DNA of 58,748 nt, taken from positions 1 to 58,748 of the forward strand of contig CAMCCX010000004.1 in NCBI GenBank assembly GCA_945873305.1, written 5' to 3'. The notes beneath the pieces are model-generated. The model did not search any database. It was not told where the DNA came from and saw only the letters and a program-made list of their open reading frames with translations. The position numbers and the translations under genes are program-made. This stretch comes from Akkermansia muciniphila (GTDB lineage Bacteria > Verrucomicrobiota > Verrucomicrobiia > Verrucomicrobiales > Akkermansiaceae). The first letter of the stretch is position 1, and each line of letters starts with the position of its first letter. This document shows, piece by piece, positions 17,697 through 26,801 of this stretch.

Positions 17697-18044
17697 CTAA
17701 CCGGGTGGCCATTGGAGCTGCCGGCCGCCCAGCAGATGGACGTGCAAGTGGGGCACGGCTTCGCCTCCGTCGGGGCCGTTGTTGATCACCAGCCGGTAGC
17801 CGGTTTCCGCGATGCCCTCGCTGCGCGCGACCGCGGCGGCGGTTAATAAAAGGTGGCCGAGCAGGGCCTCGTCGCCCTCGCCCGCCAGTCCCACGCGGGG
17901 GATCGCCTTGCGCGGGATGACGAGGATGTGCAGCGGAGCCTGCGGCGAAATGTCGCGGAAGGCCACGCAGCGCTCGTCTTCATGGACGATGGTCGCGGGG
18001 ATTTCCTTGTCACAGATTTTTTCAAACAGCGTCTTCGCGGACAT
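17697..18044 (-). CDS. HIT-family nucleotide-binding hydrolase
   Basis: A 115-residue histidine-triad protein of the HINT type. The conserved start (TLFEKICDKEIPA), the LHILVIPRKAI strand and the catalytic triad HLHVHLLGG near the C-terminus are all present. HINT proteins hydrolyse purine nucleoside phosphoramidates. The start at 18044 is preferred over an upstream in-frame ATG because it matches the family N-terminus. It lies directly upstream of the lipase-like gene. Confidence 0.92.
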   Translation of the reverse strand: MSAKTLFEKICDKEIPATIVHEDERCVAFRDISPQAPLHILVIPRKAIPRVGLAGEGDEALLGHLLLTAAAVARSEGIAETGYRLVINNGPDGGEAVPHLHVHLLGGRQLQWPPG

Positions 18045-18092
18045 AACGGGGGGAGAATGGCAGGGCGGCCGGGCCTTGCAAGAGGCGATGTG

Positions 18093-18155
18093 GCGGCGAT
18101 CACCGGTCGCCGCGAATGGAAGAAAATGAATTCGCGGCAAGCGGCGATCGCCGCT
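18093..18155. repeat. REP-like pair of inverted palindromic units
   Basis: Two units of about 25 bases face each other. The first has a 7-bp stem (GCGGCGA/TCGCCGC, 18093-18113). The second contains a perfect 16-base palindrome at 18140-18155 (AGCGGCGATCGCCGCT). Between them GCCGCGAAT at 18109-18117 pairs with ATTCGCGGC at 18130-18138. The pattern resembles a bacterial interspersed mosaic element. It lies just before the CPXCG gene. Confidence 0.55.
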
Positions 18156-18166
18156 ACGCTGCCGCC

Positions 18167-18337
18167 ATGGATCTCGCCGAAGTCACCTGCCCGACCTGCT
18201 TCGAAGTCTTCGAAGTCGCCTTGCCGCACCCGGATGAAATGCCGGCGGAGGTGGACTACGATTGCGAAATCTGCTGCCGCCCGATGATGATCGTTTTCAC
18301 GGAAAACGAGGTTTACGCGAAGGGGTTGGGGGAATAG
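18167..18337 (+). CDS. CPXCG-motif cysteine-rich small protein
   Basis: A 56-residue protein with CPTC (residues 8-11) and CEIC pairs, the two halves of a zinc knuckle, matching the CPXCG-motif cysteine-rich protein family. These small proteins are widespread and of unknown function. The ATG at 18167 begins the conserved MDLAEVTCPTC; the longer frame would run through the palindromic repeat. It lies alone between the HIT gene and the convergent TVP38-like gene. Confidence 0.8.
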   Translation: MDLAEVTCPTCFEVFEVALPHPDEMPAEVDYDCEICCRPMMIVFTENEVYAKGLGE

Positions 18338-18412
18338 CCGCCTTATCACGGGGGAAACCTACACTGCGGATTTGGAAAATCGACTTTTTGAAAGGGTTGG
18401 CTGTTTTCAAAT

Positions 18413-19078
18413 TCAGGGAAGATCGGGCGGGCCGACATTCTTGACGAAGCGCTTGCGGACGAGATAGCCCGCGAAAACCAGCACGAAGGAAACGCCGAAG
18501 ATGAGGTAAATCCACTTGGCGTCGAAGCTCATCACGGCGCTGCCCGCGCCGACCGGAATCAGGCAGAAGAAGATGTAAACCGGCGCGCCGGCCGACAAGT
18601 AGATCCGGAAGGGAATGTCGGTGAGCGCGAGCAGATAGAGCTTGGCGGCATAGGGCGGGCCGTGCACGGCGGCGAACAGCATGGTGAACCAGGCGCGGTG
18701 CCCGGCCCGGATGGCGGGGATGGAATAGCCCGCCCGCTTGAGGCGCTCGCTCACCCGCTGGCGGAATCCGCCGTGGGCGAGACGGAACGCGGCGAAATGA
18801 TGGAACAGCATTCCACCCGCCGCCAAAGCCATCCCGCCGCCGAGCCCGAAGCGGACGCCGGCGAGCACGAGTAAAATGCTAACGGGAAAACCCAACAGCG
18901 GGAGGATCAGGAATGCCAGGATGAATCCGGCGGCGGGAAGCGCCAAGCCGTGCGCCATGACGGACTCACGCGTCAGCTCGCCGCGGTGCGCGTGGAGAAA
19001 CCATCCCGCCATCGCTAACAAGACGAGTGCCGCCCCTAACTTCCAAGGATGCCGCAGCAGCTTTTCAGGAAAGTTCAT
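18413..19078 (-). CDS. TVP38/TMEM64 (DedA-like) family membrane protein
   Basis: A 221-residue integral membrane protein of the SNARE-associated/TVP38 (DedA-superfamily) type. Hydrophobic segments lie near residues 15-28, 45-75, 80-100, 128-150, 160-180 and 190-210; FPVSILLVLAGVRFGL is the family's re-entrant-loop region and HGPPYAAKLYLLALTDIPFRIY resembles the second. Relatives move or scramble phospholipids. It is the last gene of the four-gene overlapping operon and overlaps the fusion gene by 14 bases, which points to work on the same lipid pathway. Confidence 0.8.
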   Translation of the reverse strand: MNFPEKLLRHPWKLGAALVLLAMAGWFLHAHRGELTRESVMAHGLALPAAGFILAFLILPLLGFPVSILLVLAGVRFGLGGGMALAAGGMLFHHFAAFRLAHGGFRQRVSERLKRAGYSIPAIRAGHRAWFTMLFAAVHGPPYAAKLYLLALTDIPFRIYLSAGAPVYIFFCLIPVGAGSAVMSFDAKWIYLIFGVSFVLVFAGYLVRKRFVKNVGPPDLP

Positions 19079-21494
19079 GGCGGGCGGGCAGCGTGAGTTC
19101 CGCGCAGAGTGGCAGGTGGTCCGAGGCCATCACCGCCGTCGGCGTGTCTGGCAGCTCCACGCGCTCGACGGAGAAATGGCGGCTCACGAAAATATGATCG
19201 ATCCTCATGAACGGCTTCACCGAGGTGAAAGTGGAGCGCGGCTTGTGGTTGTCGGCGCAGAGCTGGACGTCGCGGAAACGCTGCTGCAAGCGTTGGAAAA
19301 CGCTGGAACGAGGCCCGGAGTTGAAATCGCCGCAGAGGATCATGGGTTCGTTTTCCGGAATGTCCCCCAGCCAGTCCCGGCCTAGCAGTTGATCGACCTG
19401 GCGGCGTTTTTCCTCACCGCCAAGTCCGAAGTGGGTGTTGATGAAATGAAAGGGCCGCCGCCCGTCGAACTCGAGCTGCACCCAGATCGCACCGCGAGCC
19501 TCGCGGAAAATCCGCCGCTCGGCCCCGGTCAGGTGGGCGGCTTTCACAATGGTGAAGGGAAACTTCGAGAAGATCGCGATGCCGTAGCGTTCCCTTTCCT
19601 CCTCGAACATGGCGTGGAAAACGTGGCTCATCCGCAAGTGGTCGGCAATGAGTTGCGATTGGTCGTGGCCGCCGCTGCGGAACCGGTGCGAATCGACTTC
19701 CTGGACCGCGACGACATCGGGGTCGAAGTGGTTGATGACGCGCGCGACGCGCTCGGGGCGGACCTTGCCGTCGAGGCCGCGGCAGCTATGGATGTTATAA
19801 GTCATCACCCGGACGGTTAGGTCGTCCTCGCGGGCGCGGTGATGGGGCACCCGCTCCTCGCGGGTGCCGTCGCGGCCGAGGAAGTGCATGGCGATTTTAC
19901 GGAGGTCCTCGCCGCGCACGCGGTTGCGGGTGTTCTGCAGATGCGCCACGTGCCAGCGCTGGATGCGGTCCGGCACTAGCAGGAAGCCGCGTGTCTCCTC
20001 CGCTCCCGGCCCGCCGTGGGCGCCGTTTTCCATCGGGAAACTCAGCGATGGTTCCTGATAGTCCCAGCCGCTGAGTACGAAATCCCCGGCGTCGGGATGG
20101 CGGCAGAGCGCGACCAGGTCCGCCGCGGCCTCGTCCAGAAAGGGATGCGCGGGCCCCAGGATCTCAGCGCGGTCTTCCGGCAGTTTCCACGCCCCGCGGC
20201 GATTGAAGGCGCGGACGCAGTCGGGGCCGGGCAGCAAGACCAGCGGGATTCCGGCGGTTTCCACCAGCCCGTGCGCGTAGAACTCCATTTCCGGCGGCAA
20301 CGGATTTACTGGCAGATAGAGATGGCTCACCGGTCCCATGGCGGTGACGACGATCTGCGTGGCCGGAGCGGGAGCGGCGGCTTGCTCGTGGCTGGCGGGC
20401 TGGAGGCCGAAGAACTGCCGCCAGCGGTCGCGGGTGTGGGCGACGACTTCGGGCAGGCGGCTGATCCAGATTTCCCTGCCTGACAGAGAGCCGCGGGAGA
20501 ACACCTCCCGCAACGCGTCGCCGATGCCGCGGCCGTAGCGGGTCGCGTAAGGAATGGTCCGCTCCTGGCCATGGTCGGAATAGACGATCCATTCGTAGTC
20601 GCGGTAAGTGGATTGCCCGGCCACGCGGCAGATGTCGCGGATCGCGCCGTCGATGCCTTTCAGCGCCCGATGCGCGAAGGCGGAGTCCGGTCCGCGACGG
20701 TGCGCTTGTTCATCGTAGCCGACCAAATTCGCGTGGATCACCTGCACGCCGTTTTCAATGTCGAGCATCACCCGGAAGCGGATGAGTTCGCGCAGCAGAA
20801 TGCTGAAAAACACCCGCGCCGGGACGAAGCCGATTTCATTGTAAAACGCCTGGCGCTGGCGGACGCCCTTGAAGGCATCGACGATGGCCAAGCCCGTCTC
20901 GAGCAAGACCAACGCGATCATGCGCAGGATTTTAGGCGCGTAAAGAGTCGAGAGGATCAGCCACTTGACCGGGTTCAGCTGCCTCAAAACCTCCGGCATC
21001 GCGGTGTCCTGGGAACAGTAATGGGAGAAGTCCGCACCGCCCCGATAGACGTCCAGATAGGCTCGCCCGTGCTTCAAGAGCGGGTCGGGGCACTGCTCCG
21101 CCAGCTCACTTTGGATTTCCGCCGCGGCGGTGGATTCATACATGCGGAGAACCTTGCCCGTCTTGCGGCGCATGAATTCGAAGCTGGGCACCGCGGTGCG
21201 GATGCCGAAGAAAATCTCGCCCTGCACCGCGGGAGTGGTGGACGGCAGGCCGGAGTAAAAACTCTCTAACGTGAAGTGTCCGCGGCGGATCAACCGTCTG
21301 AGAAACGGCAGCCGTCCGCTCGCCAACGCGCGCTCGAACTCGGTGCGCGACAGCCCGTCTATCTGGATCATGACGAGTCCCGGCTCGTCGGCCTCGCCAA
21401 GGGGAGCCTTGAGGCCGAGCAAGCGCGCCGCCCAGTGCGTGCGGCTCAACCTCCGCCGCAACCATCTCCAACCGACGACGATGTTGCTAATCAA
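19065..21494 (-). CDS. Alkaline phosphatase superfamily - EEP hydrolase fusion
   Basis: An 809-residue two-enzyme fusion. Residues about 38-540 are an alkaline-phosphatase-superfamily (type I phosphodiesterase-like) domain: Asp46 in QIDG, the nucleophile region LPSTTPA (Thr86/Thr87), YDEQAHRRG, SDHG and a final NGAHGG metal ligand. Residues about 173-205 are hydrophobic and may contact the membrane. Residues about 559-809 are a complete endonuclease/exonuclease/phosphatase domain (TYNIHSCRG, VQEVD, INTHFG, CGDFNS, RIDHIF, SDHLP). The likely start is TTG at 21494, overlapping the glycosyltransferase stop by eight bases. Both active sites look intact. Substrates are unknown; lipid or nucleotide phosphodiesters are plausible. 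Confidence 0.85.
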   Translation of the reverse strand: MISNIVVGWRWLRRRLSRTHWAARLLGLKAPLGEADEPGLVMIQIDGLSRTEFERALASGRLPFLRRLIRRGHFTLESFYSGLPSTTPAVQGEIFFGIRTAVPSFEFMRRKTGKVLRMYESTAAAEIQSELAEQCPDPLLKHGRAYLDVYRGGADFSHYCSQDTAMPEVLRQLNPVKWLILSTLYAPKILRMIALVLLETGLAIVDAFKGVRQRQAFYNEIGFVPARVFFSILLRELIRFRVMLDIENGVQVIHANLVGYDEQAHRRGPDSAFAHRALKGIDGAIRDICRVAGQSTYRDYEWIVYSDHGQERTIPYATRYGRGIGDALREVFSRGSLSGREIWISRLPEVVAHTRDRWRQFFGLQPASHEQAAAPAPATQIVVTAMGPVSHLYLPVNPLPPEMEFYAHGLVETAGIPLVLLPGPDCVRAFNRRGAWKLPEDRAEILGPAHPFLDEAAADLVALCRHPDAGDFVLSGWDYQEPSLSFPMENGAHGGPGAEETRGFLLVPDRIQRWHVAHLQNTRNRVRGEDLRKIAMHFLGRDGTREERVPHHRAREDDLTVRVMTYNIHSCRGLDGKVRPERVARVINHFDPDVVAVQEVDSHRFRSGGHDQSQLIADHLRMSHVFHAMFEEERERYGIAIFSKFPFTIVKAAHLTGAERRIFREARGAIWVQLEFDGRRPFHFINTHFGLGGEEKRRQVDQLLGRDWLGDIPENEPMILCGDFNSGPRSSVFQRLQQRFRDVQLCADNHKPRSTFTSVKPFMRIDHIFVSRHFSVERVELPDTPTAVMASDHLPLCAELTLPARHELS

Positions 21495-22773
21495 TGGATG
21501 CTTCGGTGGTTGGGGTTTTCATCACGGCCGCGCTCGCCGCCGACACTTTTTCGACAAACAAATCCCACTCGATGCCGATGGTGGCGAGCAGCCGGTCCCA
21601 GCCGGAAAAGTCCACGTTGGCCGGCTGTTGGTGCTCGGCGACGAGCTGTTTGTAGCAATGGAGCACGCGCAGCACGGAGCGCTCCTCGCCGTAATGCAAC
21701 GCGGTCTGACGGGCGTTTTCCTCGCAGAACTGGAATAGCTCCGGATTGTTCAAGATGCCGCGCAGCGAGGCGGCGAACTCGTCGGCGGACGCGTCGCCTG
21801 CCAGAAGAATTCCGTTCTCGCCGTCGTTGACGATTTCCCGCACGCCGGGTCCGTCGATGGCGACCACCGGCTTTCCCGCCGCCATCGCTTCCGCCAGCAC
21901 CAGCCCTTGCGTCTCGGTCTGGGAGGCGAAGACGAAGCAGTCCATGGCGGCGTAGGCATCCGCGAGGGCGCGGCCCATCAGGGTGCCGACGGCGTGGACG
22001 CGCCGCTTGCCCGCGCTGTGGCGGAGAATGGCTAACATTTCCTCGCGGGCCTCGCCGTCACCCACGACGAGGAAAACGGTCGATGGATCGGCTTCGAGGC
22101 ACTTGGCGACGGACTCGGTTAGAAAGATGAGGTTCTTTTCCTTGGCGAGCCGCCCGACGTGGCCGATGACCTTGGCGTCGCGCGGAATGCCGAGTGTCTT
22201 CCGGCAGCGCTCGCGGTTTCCCGAGGCGAAGAATTCCAGATCGATGCCGGTGGGGATGGACTGGATGGGCGTGGTCACACCGCGCTCGCGCAGCAGCCGG
22301 GCGATGCTGCCGCTGGGAGCGATGACTTCGTCGCAGAGGTTGCAGTATTCCGTGGCCAGGCGGATGACCACGCGCCGCAGCGCGGGCGAGTCTAGCGGAA
22401 CATAGTGCGTGTAGCGCTCGTAGAGCGTGTGGTGGGTGAAGACGATGGGCACCTGCATTTTCCGTGCCTCGCGGAGCGCGGCGTCGCCTAGCAGAAACGG
22501 GTGGTGGCTGTGAATCAGGTCCGGCCGGAAATCCTGGATGTATTCGCGGATCACGTTGGGGACCGGGAGCTGGACCGAGAAGTCGCTGCCGTTGAAATGC
22601 TGGATCGCGGGGACGCGCAGCACGTGGGGGGACGATTCCTGCCCGTTGAAATCCGGCGCGATCACGCGGACCTCGTGGCCGTGCTCGCGGCAGGCGTCTT
22701 CCAGGGTTTTCACCGACCTCGCCACGCCGCCGACGTGAGGGAGGTAGGTATTGGTAAACATGGCGATTTTCAT
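21487..22773 (-). CDS. GT4-family glycosyltransferase
   Basis: A 428-residue GT-B glycosyltransferase of family 4. The N-terminal domain begins MKIAMFTNTYLPHVGGV and the C-terminal nucleotide-sugar domain has GHVGRLAKEKNL and the EX7E-type ETQGLVLAEAMAAGKPVVA. The opening sequence resembles diacylglycerol glucosyltransferases and PimB-like mannosyltransferases, so glycolipid synthesis is a fair inference, but the acceptor is not visible. It overlaps the upstream glycosidase-like gene by four bases and the downstream fusion by eight. Confidence 0.88.
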   Translation of the reverse strand: MKIAMFTNTYLPHVGGVARSVKTLEDACREHGHEVRVIAPDFNGQESSPHVLRVPAIQHFNGSDFSVQLPVPNVIREYIQDFRPDLIHSHHPFLLGDAALREARKMQVPIVFTHHTLYERYTHYVPLDSPALRRVVIRLATEYCNLCDEVIAPSGSIARLLRERGVTTPIQSIPTGIDLEFFASGNRERCRKTLGIPRDAKVIGHVGRLAKEKNLIFLTESVAKCLEADPSTVFLVVGDGEAREEMLAILRHSAGKRRVHAVGTLMGRALADAYAAMDCFVFASQTETQGLVLAEAMAAGKPVVAIDGPGVREIVNDGENGILLAGDASADEFAASLRGILNNPELFQFCEENARQTALHYGEERSVLRVLHCYKQLVAEHQQPANVDFSGWDRLLATIGIEWDLFVEKVSAASAAVMKTPTTEASID

Positions 22774-24995
22774 GATATTTGGAGTTGAAATTGAGTGTCT
22801 AATGGATCGGCTTCAATCGTTAGGAATCCCGGCACCGAAATCCTCACGCGCGGGGCGGCTCCTCTCCACCGCGCGTCTAACTCCAGCTGCGAGTCGGCGA
22901 GTCGCACGCTCACCTCGCCCCATGGCGTGAGCGTGGGGCCGAAGCGGATTTCCCCGCCGGCCGCCCGCCATTCCGGCAGAATGCCCGAGCCGATCACCAG
23001 TAAATCCTCCTCTTCCCTCACGAAGCAGTTGCGCATCATCATGATCCACTCGCCGGCGGCCCAGCCGTGCTGGCCGTCGCCCATGCAGCCGCCGAGCGTT
23101 TGCGGGTGGATGGCTTCGGGCCACTGGCCGGTGGGCGACGCGAGCTCCGCCACGCGGCGGACGAGCGCGGCGAACCGCGGGTCGCCCGCGCGGAGCAGCG
23201 TCTGGGCGAGGTCGAGCGTCAGGTAGGCGTTGACGCCGGAATGGATCATTTCCTGGAAAAACCCGCCTTCGTGGAAGCAGCGGTCGATGAGGAATTCCGC
23301 GGTCTTCGCGATCCGCTCGTCGCCCGGCGGATAGAGCTGGAGCGGATAGTCCGCGACCATCGAGCCGATCGCCCCCGCGTCCATCCGCCGGTCCGGCGCG
23401 GCGGGGATGGCGCCCTTCGAGCGGGACGCGGGGATGCCGGCGATGCTCGCCTCGATGCTGGCGGCGAATTCCCCGGCGAGTGCCTCCGCCTCGCCTGCCA
23501 CGGCATTGTCACCGGTGCGCCGCCAATGTCTCGCGATCGCCTTCAAGCCGCCCCAGGCCCAGAAATCGTCCCAGTAGTAGAAATCGTTAGGGCCGAGGTG
23601 TTCCGCGCTGAATCCGGCGGGCAACAGACCGCTGGCGGTGGCGCGCTTCCTCGCCAGCCAGTGCATCCCCTTGCGCAGCGCGTGCTCCATTTCCTTTCCC
23701 GGACGCTTGCCCGACAATTCCGCGTGGCGGGCGACGATCCAGAGCACTTGCCCGTTCGAGTCCCACTCGCCTTCTTGTGATAGAAAATAGCCCGCCATGG
23801 TTTGGCGGACCGGGAAGCCGGCGAGAATCCGTCCCGCGCGGTCCGACTGGCCGATGGCTGTTAGCGGGTGGAGCATCAGGCAGGCGTCGCGGAACCAGAA
23901 CCGGCGGTAGGTGTACGGGCCGGGAACTATTTCCTCAGCGGAGAGCAGCAGCAGCGTCCTGACCGCGGCGTCGTAGAGGAACTGCATCCGCTCGTCCGGG
24001 ATTCGCAGCTCCGCGGTGCCCGTCAGCGCGTGCTGCCAGGAAACGCCGGTATCCGCGCGTTTCGGCAATTCCCGGAAATCCCGCTCCAGCGTCACCGAGA
24101 CGCCCAGATCACGCGGGATGCCGGCATGAACGCGGAACAGCGCCGCGCCGGTGGCCATGCCGACGTCGCATCTCACCTCGCGCTGGCCGTTTTTGCCAGG
24201 TAGATCCAGATAGACGTCGCCCTCGGCGTAATGGGCCATCCGCAGCGAATCGGGTGGTTCTCCCAGTTTCACCGTGGCCTCGTCATTCACCCGGAAAGCC
24301 GTGCCTGACGAGTCGATGGCGATGCTCTGGACGAACTGGATTCCCTCGGGATTGTAGGGCCGCACCGCCACCACCAGCCAGCCGTCCTCATCGGAAACGG
24401 CGCGAATCTTGGTGCGGACTTCCGCGGAACCGTGCTCGGCGATTTCCATGCTCGTGGCGAGATCCAACCTGAGGCCGTCGATGCGGCAAGCGGTGGTCAC
24501 CGCGAGCGCGGGCTCCAGTAGCAAGCGCTGTTTCACTGCTTCGTCGTCGAGTTTGCTAGGCAACAAGCGCCGCCGCGAGTCGGTCACGATCCAGAAATCC
24601 AGCGACCAGCCGTCGTGCAAGGGCGTGACCAAGCCACGCGGATCCACAATCGGATAGACCGGCGCTCCGGGCAATCCCACCGCCGTCCAGTTGCGGTGGG
24701 TGAGGTTGATGTGGCTGAAGGAAAACGCCCGCGGGACGAACGATTTGTCCGCGGGATTGAACTGCCGCTCGACCCAATACGGCCAGACCCAGTCGAGGTT
24801 GTGCTGGATGGCTTTGGCGTTCACCAAGCCGCGGGCGTGGAAAACGATGCCCGCACGCAGGAGCTCCAGCGGCTCGGCCACTTCCGACGGCTGGGCGAAA
24901 CGGCGCATGCGCGCGAGCAACAACGCGGGATCCAGCACGCCGTAGCGTCGAGCCGCGTGTTTCACGAAGAATTTCCATGGCAGCCATCGGAACAT
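22770..24995 (-). CDS. Six-hairpin glycosidase-like protein
   Basis: A 741-residue protein with no signal peptide. The N-terminal half (to about residue 330) is mainly beta strand; the C-terminal part (about 345-680) is an (alpha/alpha)6-toroid of the six-hairpin glycosidase type, with YTYRRFWFRDACLM, GEWDSNGQVLW and FYYWDDFWAWGG, where acidic residues could be catalytic. Relatives include glucoamylase-, trehalase- and debranching-enzyme-like proteins. It is the first gene of the four-gene operon and diverges from prfC. Exact substrate unknown. Confidence 0.75.
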   Translation of the reverse strand: MFRWLPWKFFVKHAARRYGVLDPALLLARMRRFAQPSEVAEPLELLRAGIVFHARGLVNAKAIQHNLDWVWPYWVERQFNPADKSFVPRAFSFSHINLTHRNWTAVGLPGAPVYPIVDPRGLVTPLHDGWSLDFWIVTDSRRRLLPSKLDDEAVKQRLLLEPALAVTTACRIDGLRLDLATSMEIAEHGSAEVRTKIRAVSDEDGWLVVAVRPYNPEGIQFVQSIAIDSSGTAFRVNDEATVKLGEPPDSLRMAHYAEGDVYLDLPGKNGQREVRCDVGMATGAALFRVHAGIPRDLGVSVTLERDFRELPKRADTGVSWQHALTGTAELRIPDERMQFLYDAAVRTLLLLSAEEIVPGPYTYRRFWFRDACLMLHPLTAIGQSDRAGRILAGFPVRQTMAGYFLSQEGEWDSNGQVLWIVARHAELSGKRPGKEMEHALRKGMHWLARKRATASGLLPAGFSAEHLGPNDFYYWDDFWAWGGLKAIARHWRRTGDNAVAGEAEALAGEFAASIEASIAGIPASRSKGAIPAAPDRRMDAGAIGSMVADYPLQLYPPGDERIAKTAEFLIDRCFHEGGFFQEMIHSGVNAYLTLDLAQTLLRAGDPRFAALVRRVAELASPTGQWPEAIHPQTLGGCMGDGQHGWAAGEWIMMMRNCFVREEEDLLVIGSGILPEWRAAGGEIRFGPTLTPWGEVSVRLADSQLELDARWRGAAPRVRISVPGFLTIEADPLDTQFQLQIS

Positions 24996-25157
24996 ACATC
25001 GTCGCCTTTCATGAATGATTTCCCGGCAAAAAACCGGGGATTTAATATGGCACAGTCACGGCGGCGGCTCCAGAGGATTTCTCCAAACGGCCGAAAGAAA
25101 CCACGGTCCGGGCTTGCTCCGCGGGCGTTCCGGGCGTAGTCCGTGCGGCCCGATTTC

Positions 25158-26801
25158 ATGTCCGTCTCTCCTTACGCCATCCCCTCGCCCGCGCTCCAGC
25201 GCGAGGTGACACGCCGCCGTTCGTTCGCGATTATTTCCCATCCGGACGCCGGCAAGACCACACTGACGGAGAAATTCCTGCTCTACGGCGGCGCGCTCAA
25301 CCTGGCCGGCAGCGTCACCGCCCGGAAAAACCAGCGCGCGACGACCTCGGACTGGATGGACCTGGAAAAACAACGGGGCATTTCCGTGAGCTCCACCGTC
25401 TTGCAGTTCGAATACAAGGACTGCGTGGTCAACATCCTCGACACGCCGGGGCACAAGGATTTCTCGGAAGACACCTATCGGGTTCTAACCGCCGTTGACG
25501 CCGCCGTGATGGTGGTGGACGCCGGCAAGGGCATCGAGAGCCAGACGCGGAAACTCTTCGAAGTCTGCCGCCGCCGCGGCGTGCCGATTTTCACCTTCAT
25601 GAACAAGCTGGACCGCCCGGCCAGGCCGTCCATGGACTTGCTTGACGAGCTGGAATCCGTGCTCGGCATCCATGCCTATCCGGTCAACTGGCCGCTCGGC
25701 GACGGTCCTCGTTTCCGCGGGGTCTATGATCGCGAGCAAAAGCAGGTGCACCTTTTCCAACGCACCGTTCACGGCGCTTATCGCGCGCCGGTGGCGGTGA
25801 CGGGCATCGAGGACGAGAGCGTGAAGGACGCGGTGGAGGAGGGGACTTATCAGCAAGTTTGCGACGAGTTGGAACTGCTCGAAGGCGCGGGCGCGGAGTT
25901 CGATTTGGAAAAAGTCCTCGCGGGTGAACTCACTCCCGTCTTCTTCGGTAGCGCGGCTAACAACTTCGGCGTGCAGCTTCTGTTGGACCGTTTCCTCGAA
26001 CTCTCGCCGCCACCGACCCCGCGCGAAAGCGGCGGGATGATGATCGATCCGGCGTCCGAGGAATTCTCCGCCTTCGTGTTCAAAATTCAGGCGAACATGA
26101 ACCCGAAGCACCGCGACCGCATCGCGTTCGTCCGCATCGTGTCCGGGAAATTCGAGCGCGACATGGACGTGATCAACGGCCGAACCGGCGAGAAAGTCCG
26201 CCTGGCCAACTCGCAGCGTCTCTTCGCCCGCGAGCGCGAAACGGTGGACGACGCCTTCGCCGGCGATGTCGTCGGCCTGGTGGGGAATTACGACCTGCTC
26301 ATCGGCGACACGCTTTCCTCGCAGCCCGGCGTGACCTTCGACGAGATCCCGCGGTTCGCGCCGGAATGTTTTTCCTTCCTGCACAACAAGAGCACCGCGA
26401 AATACAAACGCTTCCGCGACGGTCTCCAACAGTTACTCAAGGAAGGCGTGGCCAGCGAGTTCGTGCTCATCGACACCGAGGGTCCGCAGATCCCGCTGCT
26501 CGGCGCGGTCGGCCCGCTGCAGTTCGAAGTCCTGCAATACCGGCTTGAAGGCGAATACGCCGCGGAGACGCGCATCGAGCCCGCGAACTGGTCGCTCGCC
26601 CGCTGGTTGAAGCCGAAGGAAGGCGACCCGCTCGCTCCCGAAGCGCGTCCGTCGCTCTCGCTCGGCGCGGCGCTTGCCCGTGACTCCAACGGCTGGTTGG
26701 TCGCCCTGCTCCCCAGCGAGTGGGCGCTGAAGACCTTTTCCGACAAGAATGAAGACTGGATCCTCTCCGAGCAGCCCTTCCCGCCGCCGAGTTTGAAATA
26801 G
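25158..26801 (+). CDS. prfC: Peptide chain release factor 3
   Basis: GTPase that recycles class I release factors from the ribosome after termination. The 547-residue protein has the P-loop SHPDAGKTT, the switch region QRGISVSSTVLQF, DTPGHKDFSEDTYR and NKLD, followed by domain II and the RF3 C-terminal domain. Start is ATG at 25158 (MSVSPYAIPSPAL); an in-frame GTG at 25143 would add five residues. It is divergent from the six-hairpin gene, with about 160 bases of intergenic DNA that hold the promoters but no visible gene. Confidence 0.96.
   Translation: MSVSPYAIPSPALQREVTRRRSFAIISHPDAGKTTLTEKFLLYGGALNLAGSVTARKNQRATTSDWMDLEKQRGISVSSTVLQFEYKDCVVNILDTPGHKDFSEDTYRVLTAVDAAVMVVDAGKGIESQTRKLFEVCRRRGVPIFTFMNKLDRPARPSMDLLDELESVLGIHAYPVNWPLGDGPRFRGVYDREQKQVHLFQRTVHGAYRAPVAVTGIEDESVKDAVEEGTYQQVCDELELLEGAGAEFDLEKVLAGELTPVFFGSAANNFGVQLLLDRFLELSPPPTPRESGGMMIDPASEEFSAFVFKIQANMNPKHRDRIAFVRIVSGKFERDMDVINGRTGEKVRLANSQRLFARERETVDDAFAGDVVGLVGNYDLLIGDTLSSQPGVTFDEIPRFAPECFSFLHNKSTAKYKRFRDGLQQLLKEGVASEFVLIDTEGPQIPLLGAVGPLQFEVLQYRLEGEYAAETRIEPANWSLARWLKPKEGDPLAPEARPSLSLGAALARDSNGWLVALLPSEWALKTFSDKNEDWILSEQPFPPPSLK

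Noticed and set aside
18116-18166. Longer start for the CPXCG gene.
   Set aside because: It would translate the palindromic repeat; MDLAEVTCPTC at 18167 fits the family.
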